Shown: positions 53,501-62,775 of the stretch, piece by piece
How the letters are laid out: the number at the start of each line of letters is the position of its first letter
Numbering within the stretch: the first letter of the stretch is position 1
NCBI GenBank assembly: GCA_946902875.1
Contig: OX336353.1
Coordinates: forward strand, 18,923,151 to 18,987,150
Source of the DNA: Nematopogon swammerdamellus
Lineage: Eukaryota; Arthropoda; Insecta; Lepidoptera; Adelidae
Reading direction: 5' to 3'
DNA length: 64,000 bases
Notes under the pieces: model-generated
What the model was told of the DNA's origin: nothing
What the model saw: the letters and a program-made list of their open reading frames with translations, nothing else
Databases searched by the model: none
Program-made: the position numbers and the translations under genes

Positions 53501-53513
53501 GGAGGGTTATTAA
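50505..53513 (+). CDS. PHD/C2H2 zinc-finger reverse transcriptase with C-terminal endonuclease (RLE-type non-LTR element)
   Basis: Intact 1002-codon gene. Domains seen in order: PHD finger, residues 7-59 (C7, C9, C25, C28, H33, C36, C56, C59); C2H2 finger 76-98 (C76, C79, H93, H98); linker ~100-290; reverse transcriptase ~290-620 with KIDYKNAFNSI (D428), GCQQGDPLGP (478-487) and YLDD (D511, D512); a Cys/His knuckle C814, C816, H825/H826, C829/C830; then RPDG (D874) and WDAT (D890) followed by a KHTKY motif. The knuckle plus R/K-PD...D pattern is that of the restriction-like endonuclease in R2/NeSL/CRE-type elements, which nick target DNA to prime reverse transcription. The ATG at 50505 is taken because the PHD cysteines follow at once. 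A polyadenylation-like AATAAA lies ~120 bp after the stop. All catalytic residues appear present. Element versus domesticated gene cannot be decided from one copy. Confidence 0.9.
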   Translation: MLMSTDCSCGISSDPDGRQDCNILCIGCNKWFHAVCVNLTESEVEDRGKSGINWYCQLCSVLSQTSQNSQTQLAECPHCHRQGFKGARGLRIHVSKAHADKCLVLINPLESASDAPRTGVDSFDALLSSCRQNVKVLKRIPKGARICAADKLTNIIDKCIESNSIDAWHNLFLYSYSVLRVPSTKHKSISVAIKENITNPQFMNASSNYVAGTTSLSKRVESKVADGDIRGAVRVLSSNDDFAPCDAETLRVLQSKHPKPSRPLQLPEPPKSDDEHLKVEAHDVLYCIKNFPNGSAGGLDGIRPQHLKDLVSFSAGAAGGRLLHSITSLINMMLSGGINSQCTKYMYGASLCALKKKDGGLRPIAVGNVFRRLASKLSCHSISSETGSNFRPIQLGFATKGGCEAAVHATRKFISSHHADTTVLLKIDYKNAFNSIERDCLLQAIKNKAPLIYAYMWQCYATPSALFYGDNVISSEVGCQQGDPLGPAGFSMVIHPLIETLTSELNVWYLDDGTLGGDPESVLSDFEKLLRESKNLGLEINPSKCELFFHHSTNHTIVNSFRNLAPDIKIINRNDFTILGAPIFKEATESELEKKFTVLKTMTERLQTIHPHIAYFLLRNCLSVPRITYLLRTTPTWTYALLHDFDHIIQHSLNNILNIHLTNFTQASLPISYGGLGIRKLVDICTPAYLSSVHSTRTLCTDILAKTKQNTEEPMIGETEAFEIWKNLSSCTDAPSEPNSQKIWDKPIIEKIFDSLEKKTPADEARLLALRERESGSWLHAIPSPTTGMLLDPHSIRIAISLRLGAKTNALHRCVCGDTADEFGHHGLCCQKSAGRIPRHHMLNDILKRSLVSAGFPSTLEPVGLFRDDGKRPDGMTIIPWREGKSLVWDATCADTLCSSHVKACSKRAGAAAETAARHKHTKYSSVAHQHIFAAFSVETMGAWSEEAKRLAKDIGMSLYAASGEQRSLEFLRQRISVAIQRGNAASVLGTVPTSSHLEEGY

Positions 53514-53660
53514 GTTTTGTATTGGTTATAGGTTTATATTTTATTTTGTAGTTAAGTTTTTTAGTTTTTAGTAGTTTTTAGTTATAGTTGTTACTCTATA
53601 GTTAATTTGTTAAGACATTCATTATGATTTCAATAAATAATATAAAAAAATTATAATAGT
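53514..53660 (+). other. 3' untranslated region of the reverse transcriptase gene
   Basis: After the stop (53511-53513) come short TTAGTTTTTAG-type repeats, then CAATAAATAATATAAAAAAA at 53630-53649. It could be the polyadenylation region and A-tail of the retroelement. No target duplication could be matched with certainty to the 5' side. Confidence 0.5.
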
Positions 53661-54185
53661 TCTGTAGTGTTAAATTTTTTATGTAATATAAATTGTCATG
53701 TTTGTCTACGATAGCGCAATAAATGAATATTGTATTTTACCACATAAATGATAGTACTTTTATACTGATAAATAAAACAATTGGTGCGAAATTATTCCCT
53801 AACCATTCCAAAATATTCAAAAATGCACAACGTTGATGTTTAGTTTAGGCTTTTTTTTTTATACTTGTTTCTGTGGAATCAGGTATATTTTCCTTTAATT
53901 TCATATTTGGGCTATAGCTCAACCTTTGGCCTCGCCCTTAGTGGCTTACTTTCTTCGATAAACAATATCGTTTACCTGAACGCAGCTTGGCTTTCGGCCT
54001 CGTCCTTTGGTATCTTTATATAGTGTTTTTTTATTAGTTTACGATGAAACCAAAACAGATGGAATATGCATTCAATTTCTAATTCACTCAGAGTGATCAT
54101 AATTTTGGTCAAAAATTATCGAAATCGGAAAAAAATGTGAGTCAGATTGTTAGAACTTAACACTAGCATAGCTAGTACATAATAA
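53661..54185. repeat. Spacer with a decayed Helitron monomer
   Basis: 53910-54010 carries two diverged 68-bp monomers (TTTGGCCTCGCCC, CCTGAACGCAGCTTGG) like those of the array at 24393. The rest is unclassified. Confidence 0.55.
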
Positions 54186-54515
54186 TAAAAAAAACCGGCC
54201 AAGTGCGAGTCGAACTCGCGCACCTAGGGTTCCGTATCGAAATGTCATGGTCAGCGCCACTCACGCCATCTATATATTAGTTAAAATGCATTAAACTCTT
54301 TTCGGTAGATGGCGCGCATACAATTTTAATTTTTTTAACACGGACTCCGTGAATTTTTTACTTTTTCTTATTTCTATTGTTTGTTGTTATATCGGCCATA
54401 ATAACACATATTCTGTGAAAATTTCAACGGGCTACCTATTACGGTTCAAGAGATACGGCCCTCGGACGGACGGACAGGCAGACGGCATAGGCTTAGTAAT
54501 AGGGTCCCGCAATAT
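54186..54515 (+). repeat. Family F element
   Basis: AAACCGGCCAAGTGCGAGTC through CCTATTACGGTTCAAGAG to TAATAGGGTCCCGC. The middle has a deletion relative to 20541. Confidence 0.8.
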
Positions 54516-55465
54516 GTACGCATCAGAACTTAAAACGTTTGTCATTGTCAGCTCCAAACTTCCATCCACCATCAAAGAGAGCCAGAAACAAATAGGACGA
54601 CATTAGCAGCGATCGCTGGCGTCGGAAGTTTCGTACGACAGTAAAGAAAATATGCGAAACTTCGCAAACAAAATGTTTGGAAAGACCAGGAAATTGCAAC
54701 GCCCGAAGCGCTGAGGCCCAATCACGACTGTGAAAAGAAATACCTTAATATTTAATAACGAAGCGGGCGACGTGTTTTTAGGGTCTCGTCGCAAAATTGG
54801 AAAAAATGATCTTATTAGATCACTCTGATGTCTGTCTGTCAGTTTTTATGTTCGCTTGCCAGTCACACTCAGATATCTTCGAATGTACTGAACCAATTTT
54901 GAAGAAATTGGTTTTCTTCAAAATTTTATGTTTTAAAAAATATATATTTTGAATGATACAGATATTCATATTTTTAATAATGTTTATGTTTATAAAAAAA
55001 GATTAAATTCTGCATATTTAAAAAAATATGCAAAATTCTGCATATTTTAAATATGCAGAATTTTTACCGCATACAAACCATTGATAAAATTTGTCTAAAA
55101 GTCACGTGCAAAGTACAGGTAAAAACATTTGTTTTAATGTATAGAGTATCATGTCTTTCTATAGGTACTGAAAATATATAACTTGGCTATAATCAATAAG
55201 TTTACTATAACAAATATTTCGTTAAAAAGTTGACAAAAACTAAAGCTTTGTCGCCAAACTTTTTTTAAATTTACAATATACATAAGTATACTTATGTTTA
55301 GTTGTGCACACAATTCATTTTGATCAAAGAACCCATACAAGAAACTTTTCTTTTTTCGTTTTTTTTTTCTCTATCCTAAAAACGGGAATGCGTCAAACTT
55401 GGTGTGATTATAGTCAATCGAAAGTAAAATATCAAATGATGAAAAGCGACCAATTAAAAAAACAG
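54516..55465. other. Unique AT-rich DNA
   Basis: No gene recognised. Short local palindromes of TGCATATTTAAAAAA type occur at 55010-55065. Confidence 0.35.
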
Positions 55466-55520
55466 TGGTACGGAACCATCTGTGTGCGAGTACGATTCGC
55501 ACTTGGCCGGTTTTTTACCC
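55466..55520 (-). repeat. Family F terminal fragment
   Basis: ACGGAACCATCTGTGTGCGA and TTCGCACTTGGCCGG match the F 5' end on the minus strand. It runs into CCCGACTACGG, the terminal motif of another family. Confidence 0.6.
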
Positions 55521-55560
55521 GACTACGGCGAAGCCAAAAAAGGAAGGGTTATGAGTTTGG

Positions 55561-55613
55561 CGTGTATGTATGTATGTATGTATGTATGTATGTATGTATG
55601 TATGTATGTATGT
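55561..55613. repeat. TATG microsatellite
   Basis: About 13 uninterrupted TATG units. Short frames across it encode CMYV repeats only. Confidence 0.95.
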
Positions 55614-55917
55614 GACTATCTATATTCCACTCTACAGCCTAAAGTACTGGGCCGATTTGAATAATTCTTGTGCTATTGGATTTGTCTTATTCACGGGAGT
55701 GTCATAGGCTATATAACAATTTTCAAAATTCAAAATGGCGGACGCACGGCCTCAAAATGTCAAATTAGTTTTTCAAAATATATTGAGTGGGGTATCAAAT
55801 TAAAGATAATTAAATTACGATTCCGAAAATATATACTTTGCTATCTATTAAACTTATGTGTACAGAGAAATAGAGCAAAATGTGTGGCGCATGTATGAAT
55901 AGCGATTATTCGCGATG

Positions 55918-56005
55918 AAGCGTGGTCGCCCGCGCACCGCGCCGCGCGCCCCCGCATACACCAATGACGCGCGACGACGACACGCGACGACGCGACGCGA
56001 AGAAG
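55918..56005. other. GC-rich block
   Basis: Runs of CGCGCCGCGCGCCC and GCGACGACGACACG type in AT-rich surroundings. Similar in character to 26440-26545. No function recognised. Confidence 0.45.
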
Positions 56006-56165
56006 CGGCATGGTATTGTTGGTAATATACCTACATACTTACTCACTGATCTACCGCAAATTTTATATAGATATATAATATTATTATTAGATACAGTACT
56101 ATGCTAAAATAAATTGGTATTAAATGTCCATGTACCTAGTGTAAGCATAATATGTAGCGTAGGTG

Positions 56166-56582
56166 TACCGTGTGGGGTCGGTACTTAAAAAGAATAGCCC
56201 CACTGCATCTCTCCCCGTCGCATGTCGTAAAAGTCGACTAAGGGATCGTCAGCCTGGGCAGCTTAATGGTGCGGTCAGTTATTGGATGGATGACCGCCCG
56301 ACTGTTGGAGGCTGACCGTGGTTCGGATACCACGTTAAACTGTAGGTCCCTTCCCTTCTTACCTTACTAGGTGGTAGGGTTTATCCCGGCCGGGTTGGTA
56401 CCACCGCACTGAGCGAAACGTCGGTCGAAACGGCTATGTAAATAGTTCGTGTTTTCCGTCCAGTTCAGTGTAGCCGGCGCGAAATGAAGGGAAGCACTGA
56501 CATGGCACCCGGTGTTATGGGCTGACATCACGGATGTTGTAGGTGATGTAACCAATCGTGTCAAGTTTCCATAAAAAAAAAA
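56166..56582 (+). repeat. D head followed by a SINE-B copy with a head deletion
   Basis: D head (56166-56247) ends GTCGACTAAGGGAT, then SINE-B starts GTCAGCCTGGGCAGCTTAAT. The segment between two GCGGTCAG motifs is missing, so part of the 5S-like region is lost and only TTGGATGGATGACCGC remains. B box, core (CTTACTAGGTGGTAGGG) and tail are intact, with an A-run at 56571-56584. Confidence 0.82.
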
Positions 56583-56629
56583 AGGTAGGTACATTAAATA
56601 TACCTAATACCTACAGTATTTTCGGATGC

Positions 56630-57410
56630 AAGTTATCCTTCAGCTAAGCGGGATATTGTGGAAGAGAAGAACCGCCGATTGCGGAAAAGTATTCCCAATT
56701 TTCTGGGTGCAGTTTTAGCCCTAGACTCGATTAGTTGCCGGAAACCTACGTCTTTGGAAATGGCGGTGCCCAGGAGGTTCAGGTGCTTCCAGACAGGTAT
56801 GACGCTGACTTAGAAACTGGCTTGGAAAGCAAAAGGACCTTCAAATCGACCTTCGCAGATAATGCGCAGCACTGAGCCTTGCTAACGTTGAAGGCGTGGG
56901 CGTAGCATTCAGGGGGCAACATATCATTGTTATGCATACGAGAGTACGGAACACGGGTTCTACACCAGTTACCCTTCAACTAGGCGGGATGTGGATGAGA
57001 AGAGGCGAAGACTTGTGTCTGAACTTGAGCAAACACTCGGCTCTATTTCCGAATGGGCCGTAGCAAGTTGGTCAAGTTAAATACCTCCAAGATACAAGTT
57101 TGCGCGTTCAGTGCGAAGAGAGCGGCGTTCACACCAGCTCCTTCCTACCAAGGCACGTCACTTAAATTTTGCGACCACCTCGGGGTCCTCCGAGTCGAAT
57201 TTACGCACGATCTAAACTTCCGGCGTGACATCGAGGGCAAGGCCGTATAAATCGCAGATTCGGTCCTGCTTGGGGTACTGCTCGCACCTATGGGATGGCT
57301 CAGTCAAATACCAGCTGGCGCCTCTGGACTCGATCCAGCGTCGAGCCGTGCGAATAGTAGGTGACTCCCAAATGTCCCGCGATCTAAAACCACTGTAACT
57401 CCGTAGGAAT
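56630..57410 (+). pseudogene. Jockey-type LINE reverse transcriptase fragment
   Basis: Broken frames carry, in order, a YPSAKRDIVEEKNRRL segment; a second, diverged version YPSTRRDVDEKRRRLVSELE; KLNTSKIQVCAFSAKR; FCDHLGVLRVEFTHDLNF; RAQIRSCLGYCSHLWDGS; and QLAPLDSIQRRAVRIVGD. This is the stretch after the catalytic motif in jockey-like reverse transcriptases. The catalytic region appears only as a decayed CYAYEST. Stops and frameshifts abound, and the first segment looks like a duplicated piece of the second. Confidence 0.78.
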
Positions 57411-57469
57411 ACATAGCTAAATCAGAGCCTGTTGAAATACAAACAGAGAGAAATATTTTCCCCCAAGTA

Positions 57470-57610
57470 CGGCCTCGGGTCCTTCAACCTGGGCACCTGT
57501 CAGGCCGGCATGGCATTCGCAGGCTCCGCATGCTACCAAATGTCCATGGGCATCGCTAGACACCTTATGGGTGGCTCGGCGCCACATGTCGCGCTTACTA
57601 TAAAAATAAT
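57470..57610 (+). repeat. Family E repeat
   Basis: GGGCACCTGTCAGGCCGGCA, GTCCATGGGCATCGCTAG, CACCTTATGGGTGGCTCG and an A-rich end. Confidence 0.75.
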
Positions 57611-57994
57611 ATCAGTAGCTTTGGCCTCGCCTTAGTGGCTTACCTGCTTCGAGTGAGTACGTTATTCAACTATGTACAACCTGAAAACGCCCTCGGTCTT
57701 CGGCCTTGAACTGATTGGTTTACTTACTTCCCGAATTCGCTTCACCCCAGCCAGATATATTTACTTACATAGACAAAGAAAATCGTGTACTTACACAGCT
57801 CAGTCTTCGGTCTTGCTCTGACTGACTTTTCATTTTACTTCAAGACATCGTTCAACTATACATAATTTGTATATGTATATGTAGGTACCAAAGACATTAA
57901 ACCCACCCTCTTACTCACTCATGCGCTATTTGCAGAAAACTTTAGTTTCAAATAGAGATCACGACAAATAAACGGACGGATAGTATCAATTTTG
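57611..57994. repeat. Decayed Helitron monomers
   Basis: Three or four diverged units with TTTGGCCTCGCC, GGTCTTCGGCCTTG and GTCTTCGGTCTTGC, resembling the 68-bp monomers of the 24393 array. Confidence 0.5.
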
Positions 57995-58282
57995 TACCGT
58001 GTGGGGCCGGTACTTATATAAAAGAATAGCCCCACTGTATCTCTCTCCGTGTATGTCGTAAAAGGCGACTAAGGGATATGACTTCCTTCTTATATTACTA
58101 GGTGGTAGGGTTTAACCCGCCCGTGTTGGTACCACCGCACCGCACTGAATGAAAGGTCGGTAGAAACGGCTATGTATTTAGTGTAGCCGGTACGACCGCA
58201 GGGAAGCACTGACGTGGCACCAAGTTCGCTGACATCACGGATGTTGTAGCCTGTAGGTGATGTGTCAGATTCCATAAAAAAA
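57995..58282 (+). repeat. D-headed SINE-B chimera
   Basis: D head (TACCGTGTGGGGCCGGTACT ... AAGGCGACTAAGGGAT), junction ATGACTTCCTTCTTATATTA, then SINE-B core (CTAGGTGGTAGGGTTTAACC) and tail to an A-run at 58276-58283. Same junction as 48213-48543, with two small internal deletions in the tail. Confidence 0.85.
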
Positions 58283-58360
58283 ATCAATATACGAGTTACA
58301 TACAACATTTAAAGTATGCAAACAGTTTTTAAAAAAACCTAAAATAAAAAAAACAGTTAT

Positions 58361-59100
58361 AAAAAACTAAAACCCGACTACGTAAAAGCTTAAAGAAAAT
58401 TGTTTAAATAAAAAAAAATAGTTATAAAAAACTAAAACCCGGCTACGAAAAAGCAAATTATGAAAATAGTTTAACTATAACTAAAAATAGCAAAATAATG
58501 TTTTCCATATAATTTATTAGATACAGCAATTCTCTTTTAATATTGATTTTACCTTAGCACTAACTCTATAAATTTTGATAAATTTATTATTTTTAACGTT
58601 CTAAATATAGAGCCGTGGTCGGGCGTTCTTCGTTCAACAAGACAAGTGAGACCGTCGTTGTGCATTATAGCCGTTGACGTTCGGTATGTACCTATGTATC
58701 TACTTATAATAATTTTAGATTGGCTCTGACTGATCTTACAAAAAGATGCCAGTATGACACAATGGCGATGGCCGTCCTAAGTTCCGCGCTCTAATAATGC
58801 ACGACGACGGCCTCACTTGTCTTGTTGAACGAAGAACGCCCGACCACGGCTCTATATTTAGAACGTTAAAAATAATAAATTTATCAAAATTTATAGAGTT
58901 AGTGCTAAGGTAAAATCAATATTAAAAGAGAATTGCTGTATCTAATAAATTATATGGAAAACATTATTTTGCTATTTTTAGTTATAGTTAAACTATTTTC
59001 ATAATTTGCTTTTTCGTAGCCGGGTTTTAGTTTTTTATAACTATTTTTTTTTATTTAAACAATTTTCTTTAAGCTTTTACGTAGTCGGGTTTTAGTTTTT
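58361..59100. mobile_element. Foldback element with ~310-bp inverted arms
   Basis: 58361-58670 and 58791-59100 are near-perfect inverted copies (AAAAAACTAAAACCCGACTA ... against its complement; GAGCCGTGGTCGGGCGTTCT at the inner part) around a ~120-bp spacer. Each arm has an internal doublet (AAACCCGACTACG and AAACCCGGCTACG). The terminal motif is shared with 40820-40968. No coding sequence. Confidence 0.9.
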
Positions 59101-59357
59101 TTTGTGCAAATATTTTCCTTAACAACTTAAAGTAAAAATTGCCCACAAACATTTTACATTTCACTAGGATTTTTCCTAGCACAAAGCAAGAGCTTTAAAA
59201 TGTATTTACGTTTTTGCAAGGCAAATATTATGCAAATATACTAAAAATAGGCGCCTTACAGCCCTGTTTTAGAAATTAGGCATTTTCACTCATTTTTTTG
59301 CACAATGAGATCCTTTTGGTATGAATATTAATTGGAGGTAAGTCTGTGAAAACTTTT
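59101..59357. other. Spacer
   Basis: A short block (GAGATCCTTTTGGTATGAAT, ATTAATTGGAGG) recurs at 59710-59755, on the other side of the F copy, as a direct repeat. Confidence 0.45.
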
Positions 59358-59702
59358 TAGGGTTCCGTATCCGTTGTGCGGGGCCCTATTACTAAGCCTA
59401 CGCCGTCTGTCTGTCTGTCTGTCCGAGGGCTGTATCTGTTGAACCGTAATAGGTAGCCCGTTGAAATTTTCACAGAATATGAGTCATTATGGCCGATATA
59501 ACACCAAATAATAAAAATAACAAAAAGTAAAAAATTAACGCGGGTCCCCATACAAGAAACTAAAAAGTGTATGCGCGCCATCTACCTAAAAGAGTATGAA
59601 GCATTTTAACTAATTCATAGATGGCGTGAGTGGCGCTGACCATGACATGGCGATACGGAACCCTCGGTGCGCGAGTTCGACTCGCACTTGGCCGGTTTTT
59701 TT
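59358..59702 (-). repeat. Family F element
   Basis: Minus copy: GGGTTCCGTATCCGTTGTGC, CTGTCTGTCTGTCC, then GAGTTCGACTCGCACTTGGC at the right. Flanked by the direct repeat noted for 59101-59357, so it inserted into or between duplicated sequence. Confidence 0.8.
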
Positions 59703-59923
59703 TTGGCACCATGAGTCCTTTTGGTATGAATATTAATTTGGAGGGACGTCTGTGAAAACTGTTTTATTTAATCGAATAATTTGTTACCTAAGTATTTTGG
59801 CCAGTATGATACCAGTTAGGGCCGATATCAGCACCTTTGGCTAAGTATGTATCTGTCGTTTAACATTTGTCAACTGTATGAGAAATTCCACTTAACCGAC
59901 AGGTGGCTGATTTAACAACATGC

Positions 59924-59995
59924 TACACGCTGTATCCCGAAAATCGGGTTAAGCAGAGTAGTCAGTGTTGTGCTGCAAGTAATCTTGTAAATCTT
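59924..59995 (-). repeat. Family D terminal fragment
   Basis: CTACACGCTGTATCCCGAAA, AAGCAGAGTAGTCAGTGTTG and TGCTGCAA match the D 3' end on the minus strand. Confidence 0.65.
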
Positions 59996-60002
59996 GTAAA
60001 TT

Positions 60003-60106
<104 letters not shown>

Positions 60107-60159
60107 ATAAGAGAAGCGATCGTTTATTATAACATTTGCGTTTAAATCGGATTTGCTAT

Positions 60160-60201
60160 TAAACCGAGTCTACCGAGAGCGAAGCCGCTGGCAAAAGCTA
60201 G
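60160..60201 (+). mobile_element. Helitron 3' terminus
   Basis: CCGAGAGCGAAGCCGCTGGC then AAAAGCTAG followed by T. The rest of the element is replaced or unrecognisable upstream (GA microsatellite). Confidence 0.6.
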
Positions 60202-61096
60202 TTATATTTTATTTGAGTTCGCGTTAACGACCAGCCCCATTCCTTTTTTCTCTGGCTTGTGAAGATCTCTACTAAGGATCTTTCGTCGAAACGTTGAAAC
60301 GAACAAATCGGCCCCTAGTTAATGCTCCCACTACATTCTCGGAAAGCACTTTTTACTGGCACCAATCCATATCAGTCGAGTCATGAAAAACTCAAATCAG
60401 GCAGAATTGCTTGGCGAAATTTCAATGTCGAAGAAAAAAAACGGTGCAGTACGCACTTTGGCTTCGTGAAAACGGTTCCGTTCGTTCAAAGTGTTTTAAA
60501 AGTTGTTTTAAAATAAATTTTTACCTGGCGACACTTCGAGGCTATAAGGAAGAATTAATAATAACAACGAAGAAATAGACCTCTCCCACATCCCGAAGGT
60601 GAGTTTGTAAAGAATGACGTAAGGCATTAAACTCGACTTTTCTGACCTTTTTTAACTGGCGTATATAATGATTAATGATACAAATATTTTTTTCTTGAAT
60701 CGCTTCTTCCACGAATTACTTTATAATGTAAAACAGGTGTAGTCATGTTTTTTTTTTCTAAACTTAATTCGTGTTATAAAATTCTGGCGACACTTCATTT
60801 CTGCTCAGAATTTCAAAAATAGTACGAAGGAATTATTCGTCATCACCAAATGCTATAAATGCACAAAATTCAAGATGGCTGACTCGAGCTGCTCAGGAAG
60901 TAGCGAGCGAGGCCCTGCACGCCCTAACACAGCACGGCTCTAAACAGATGTTCCACCTCCAGACTTGACGGATGGGTCAGAGCGGGTCAGACCCCATGCT
61001 TCCCCCCCTCACTCGCTTGCACAGCCTCACCGCCCCTCATCTCTGCTGGATAGCGACGGTATTCTGTTTCGAAAAGCGCAACGACGTTTTGCCTTT
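60202..61096. other. Unclassified DNA with a local repeat
   Basis: TTATAAAATTCTGGCGACAC and TTCATTTCTGCTC (60774-60810) recur diverged at 60520-60540 and 61317-61350, so a small family is present. A 64-codon frame at 60322-60516 has no motif. 60880-61060 is GC-richer. Confidence 0.4.
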
Positions 61097-61260
61097 TTTA
61101 TGGAAACCAATATGAATTAGCTATGCCGAGGGACCAAAGGCGCTCGACACAGCCAATCTATCTCCCGTCGCGAAACCATGCTCAGCAAGGCAATACATTA
61201 GCTGATTTGCAGACTATTGCAAGCTAATCTAGCTTGTTATTGTTAATACGACTTTACGCT
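61097..61260 (-). repeat. Jockey-type LINE 3' tail, diverged
   Basis: Complement of the tail at 23626-23790 (GCTATGCCGAGGGACCAAAG, CGCGAAACCATGCTCAGC, TTTGCAGACTATTGC). Only the 3' untranslated part is visible. Confidence 0.6.
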
Positions 61261-62609
61261 ATAAACTTTCGTCACGAACACAACAGAGTAACGTTGTGAG
61301 GCTCGCAAATCCCGTTTTATAAACTGTCGCAACACTTCACTTCTGTTCGAAATTTTAAAAATAGAACGATAGGACGTTTCGCCGAATACCGAATACACTA
61401 CAAATCGATGGAGGTGTCTGAAACAGATCGTCTTGTTCCAATTTTGTATTTTCATGTCATCAATTATCACAGTATGCCTACAAGCATACGTATAACTTCA
61501 CGCTTAATTCCCAAAGGGGTGGGCAGAGTCAGCGTAAAGCCATGTACTAAAACGAATAAAAAAAAATTACGTTCTCGATTTGTTTTTAAAAAGCTTCTTG
61601 CGCGAATTGTTACGAAAACACATACATTCACTGTCCAATTAAATTAATTTGTACCCACTTTTATGAACATTTTGTGACAAGCTTTTTATTTATTATTTTT
61701 TATATTTTATTACATTTTGTGCCTTTTAGTTTTTTTTACAATTGGGTATACTCGATTGCATCGTCACTAGCACTTAAAGTGTGAGCAAAATTTCAGTTTA
61801 ATCGGTTGAGTGGAACTGGTTTAAAATTCAGTTGAAAGATTTGACCACATACTAGACAGACCACATATTCATACAGACACAACATAAACTAAGAATATGT
61901 TTAATTAATAGTAATTTTCTAGTTATTCCCATTGCCATGTCAATGTTAACTAAATGTACAATGTTAACACTGTAAAAAAAGTTACTTAAAAAATTTTTAA
62001 AGAAAAACAGCTTGTGATAAAAGTACCTCTTACAAATGAAGTTATCATAGAAAATTTGCTAACAACTGTTGGCTAAATTTAACCACTAGGCAACAAAATT
62101 CAATCAAACATTGGCAGTGAGTTTTTCGCAGTTAATTAATCTGAGGTCTAAAAATTTTGTTATCGCTATTGGCGCCTAATACCGACGAGATCAGTGAGAA
62201 AGCGCAAGGCCCCTCGTCGCGTAGAAACAGAATCGCGTCGCCATACTGTCGGTACGTCGGTAAAGGGAGACGAAATAATTACTGACTTCGTGACTTTACA
62301 AACACCGCGGGTTAAGAGCCGGCTGTGAGAGAATTGCCGAATGGCTTTATTATGTTTTACGCTAGACGCCGCCGGAGTGCTCGTCTGAATGGCGTCGACG
62401 AGACTCTGGTGAGTGTACGAGTACGCAGATGATTTTGGCACGAGGAAAAACCTTTAAGTCCATCTTGAAGAAGAAAGCGAAGCACTGAGGGCTCATACTT
62501 CCAACAGGAATAAGGAAGTGATGGGGTAACGTCACGGATGTACTTAGGTGATGTCTGGTTGCAAAAAGTTACTGAATAAAATCTCAAGATTTTTTTAAAG
62601 ATACAAGAT
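61261..62609. other. Unique DNA
   Basis: Includes a Helitron-like interior phrase at 61780-61870 (TTCAGTTTAATCGGTTGAGT). Minus-strand frames at 62166-62441 and 62357-62587 overlap a compositionally balanced stretch but show no motif. No gene called. Confidence 0.3.
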
Positions 62610-62775
62610 CCCCTTTTTTTTCATTGAAAGCGCGACATGTAGCGCCGAGCCACCCATAAGGTGTCTAACGACGCCCATGGACATTCGGTCGTATTCGGTG
62701 GTTGCGAATTCCATGCCGGCCTGACAGGTGCCCATTCACGCCCCTCTTGAAGGATCCGAGACTGTACTTTCCGCC
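62610..62775 (-). repeat. Family E repeat
   Basis: GAAAGCGCGACATGTAGCGC, CACCCATAAGGTGTCTAACG and CCGGCCTGACAGGTGCCCAT, with a T-run (tail) at the left. Confidence 0.75.

Noticed and set aside
50505..53513. Classification as Penelope or LTR-type reverse transcriptase
   Set aside because: No GIY-YIG nuclease, integrase, protease or long terminal repeats. The C-terminal knuckle with RPDG/WDAT fits the restriction-like endonuclease type better.
55482..55664. CMYV-repeat peptide
   Set aside because: Translation of a TATG microsatellite.
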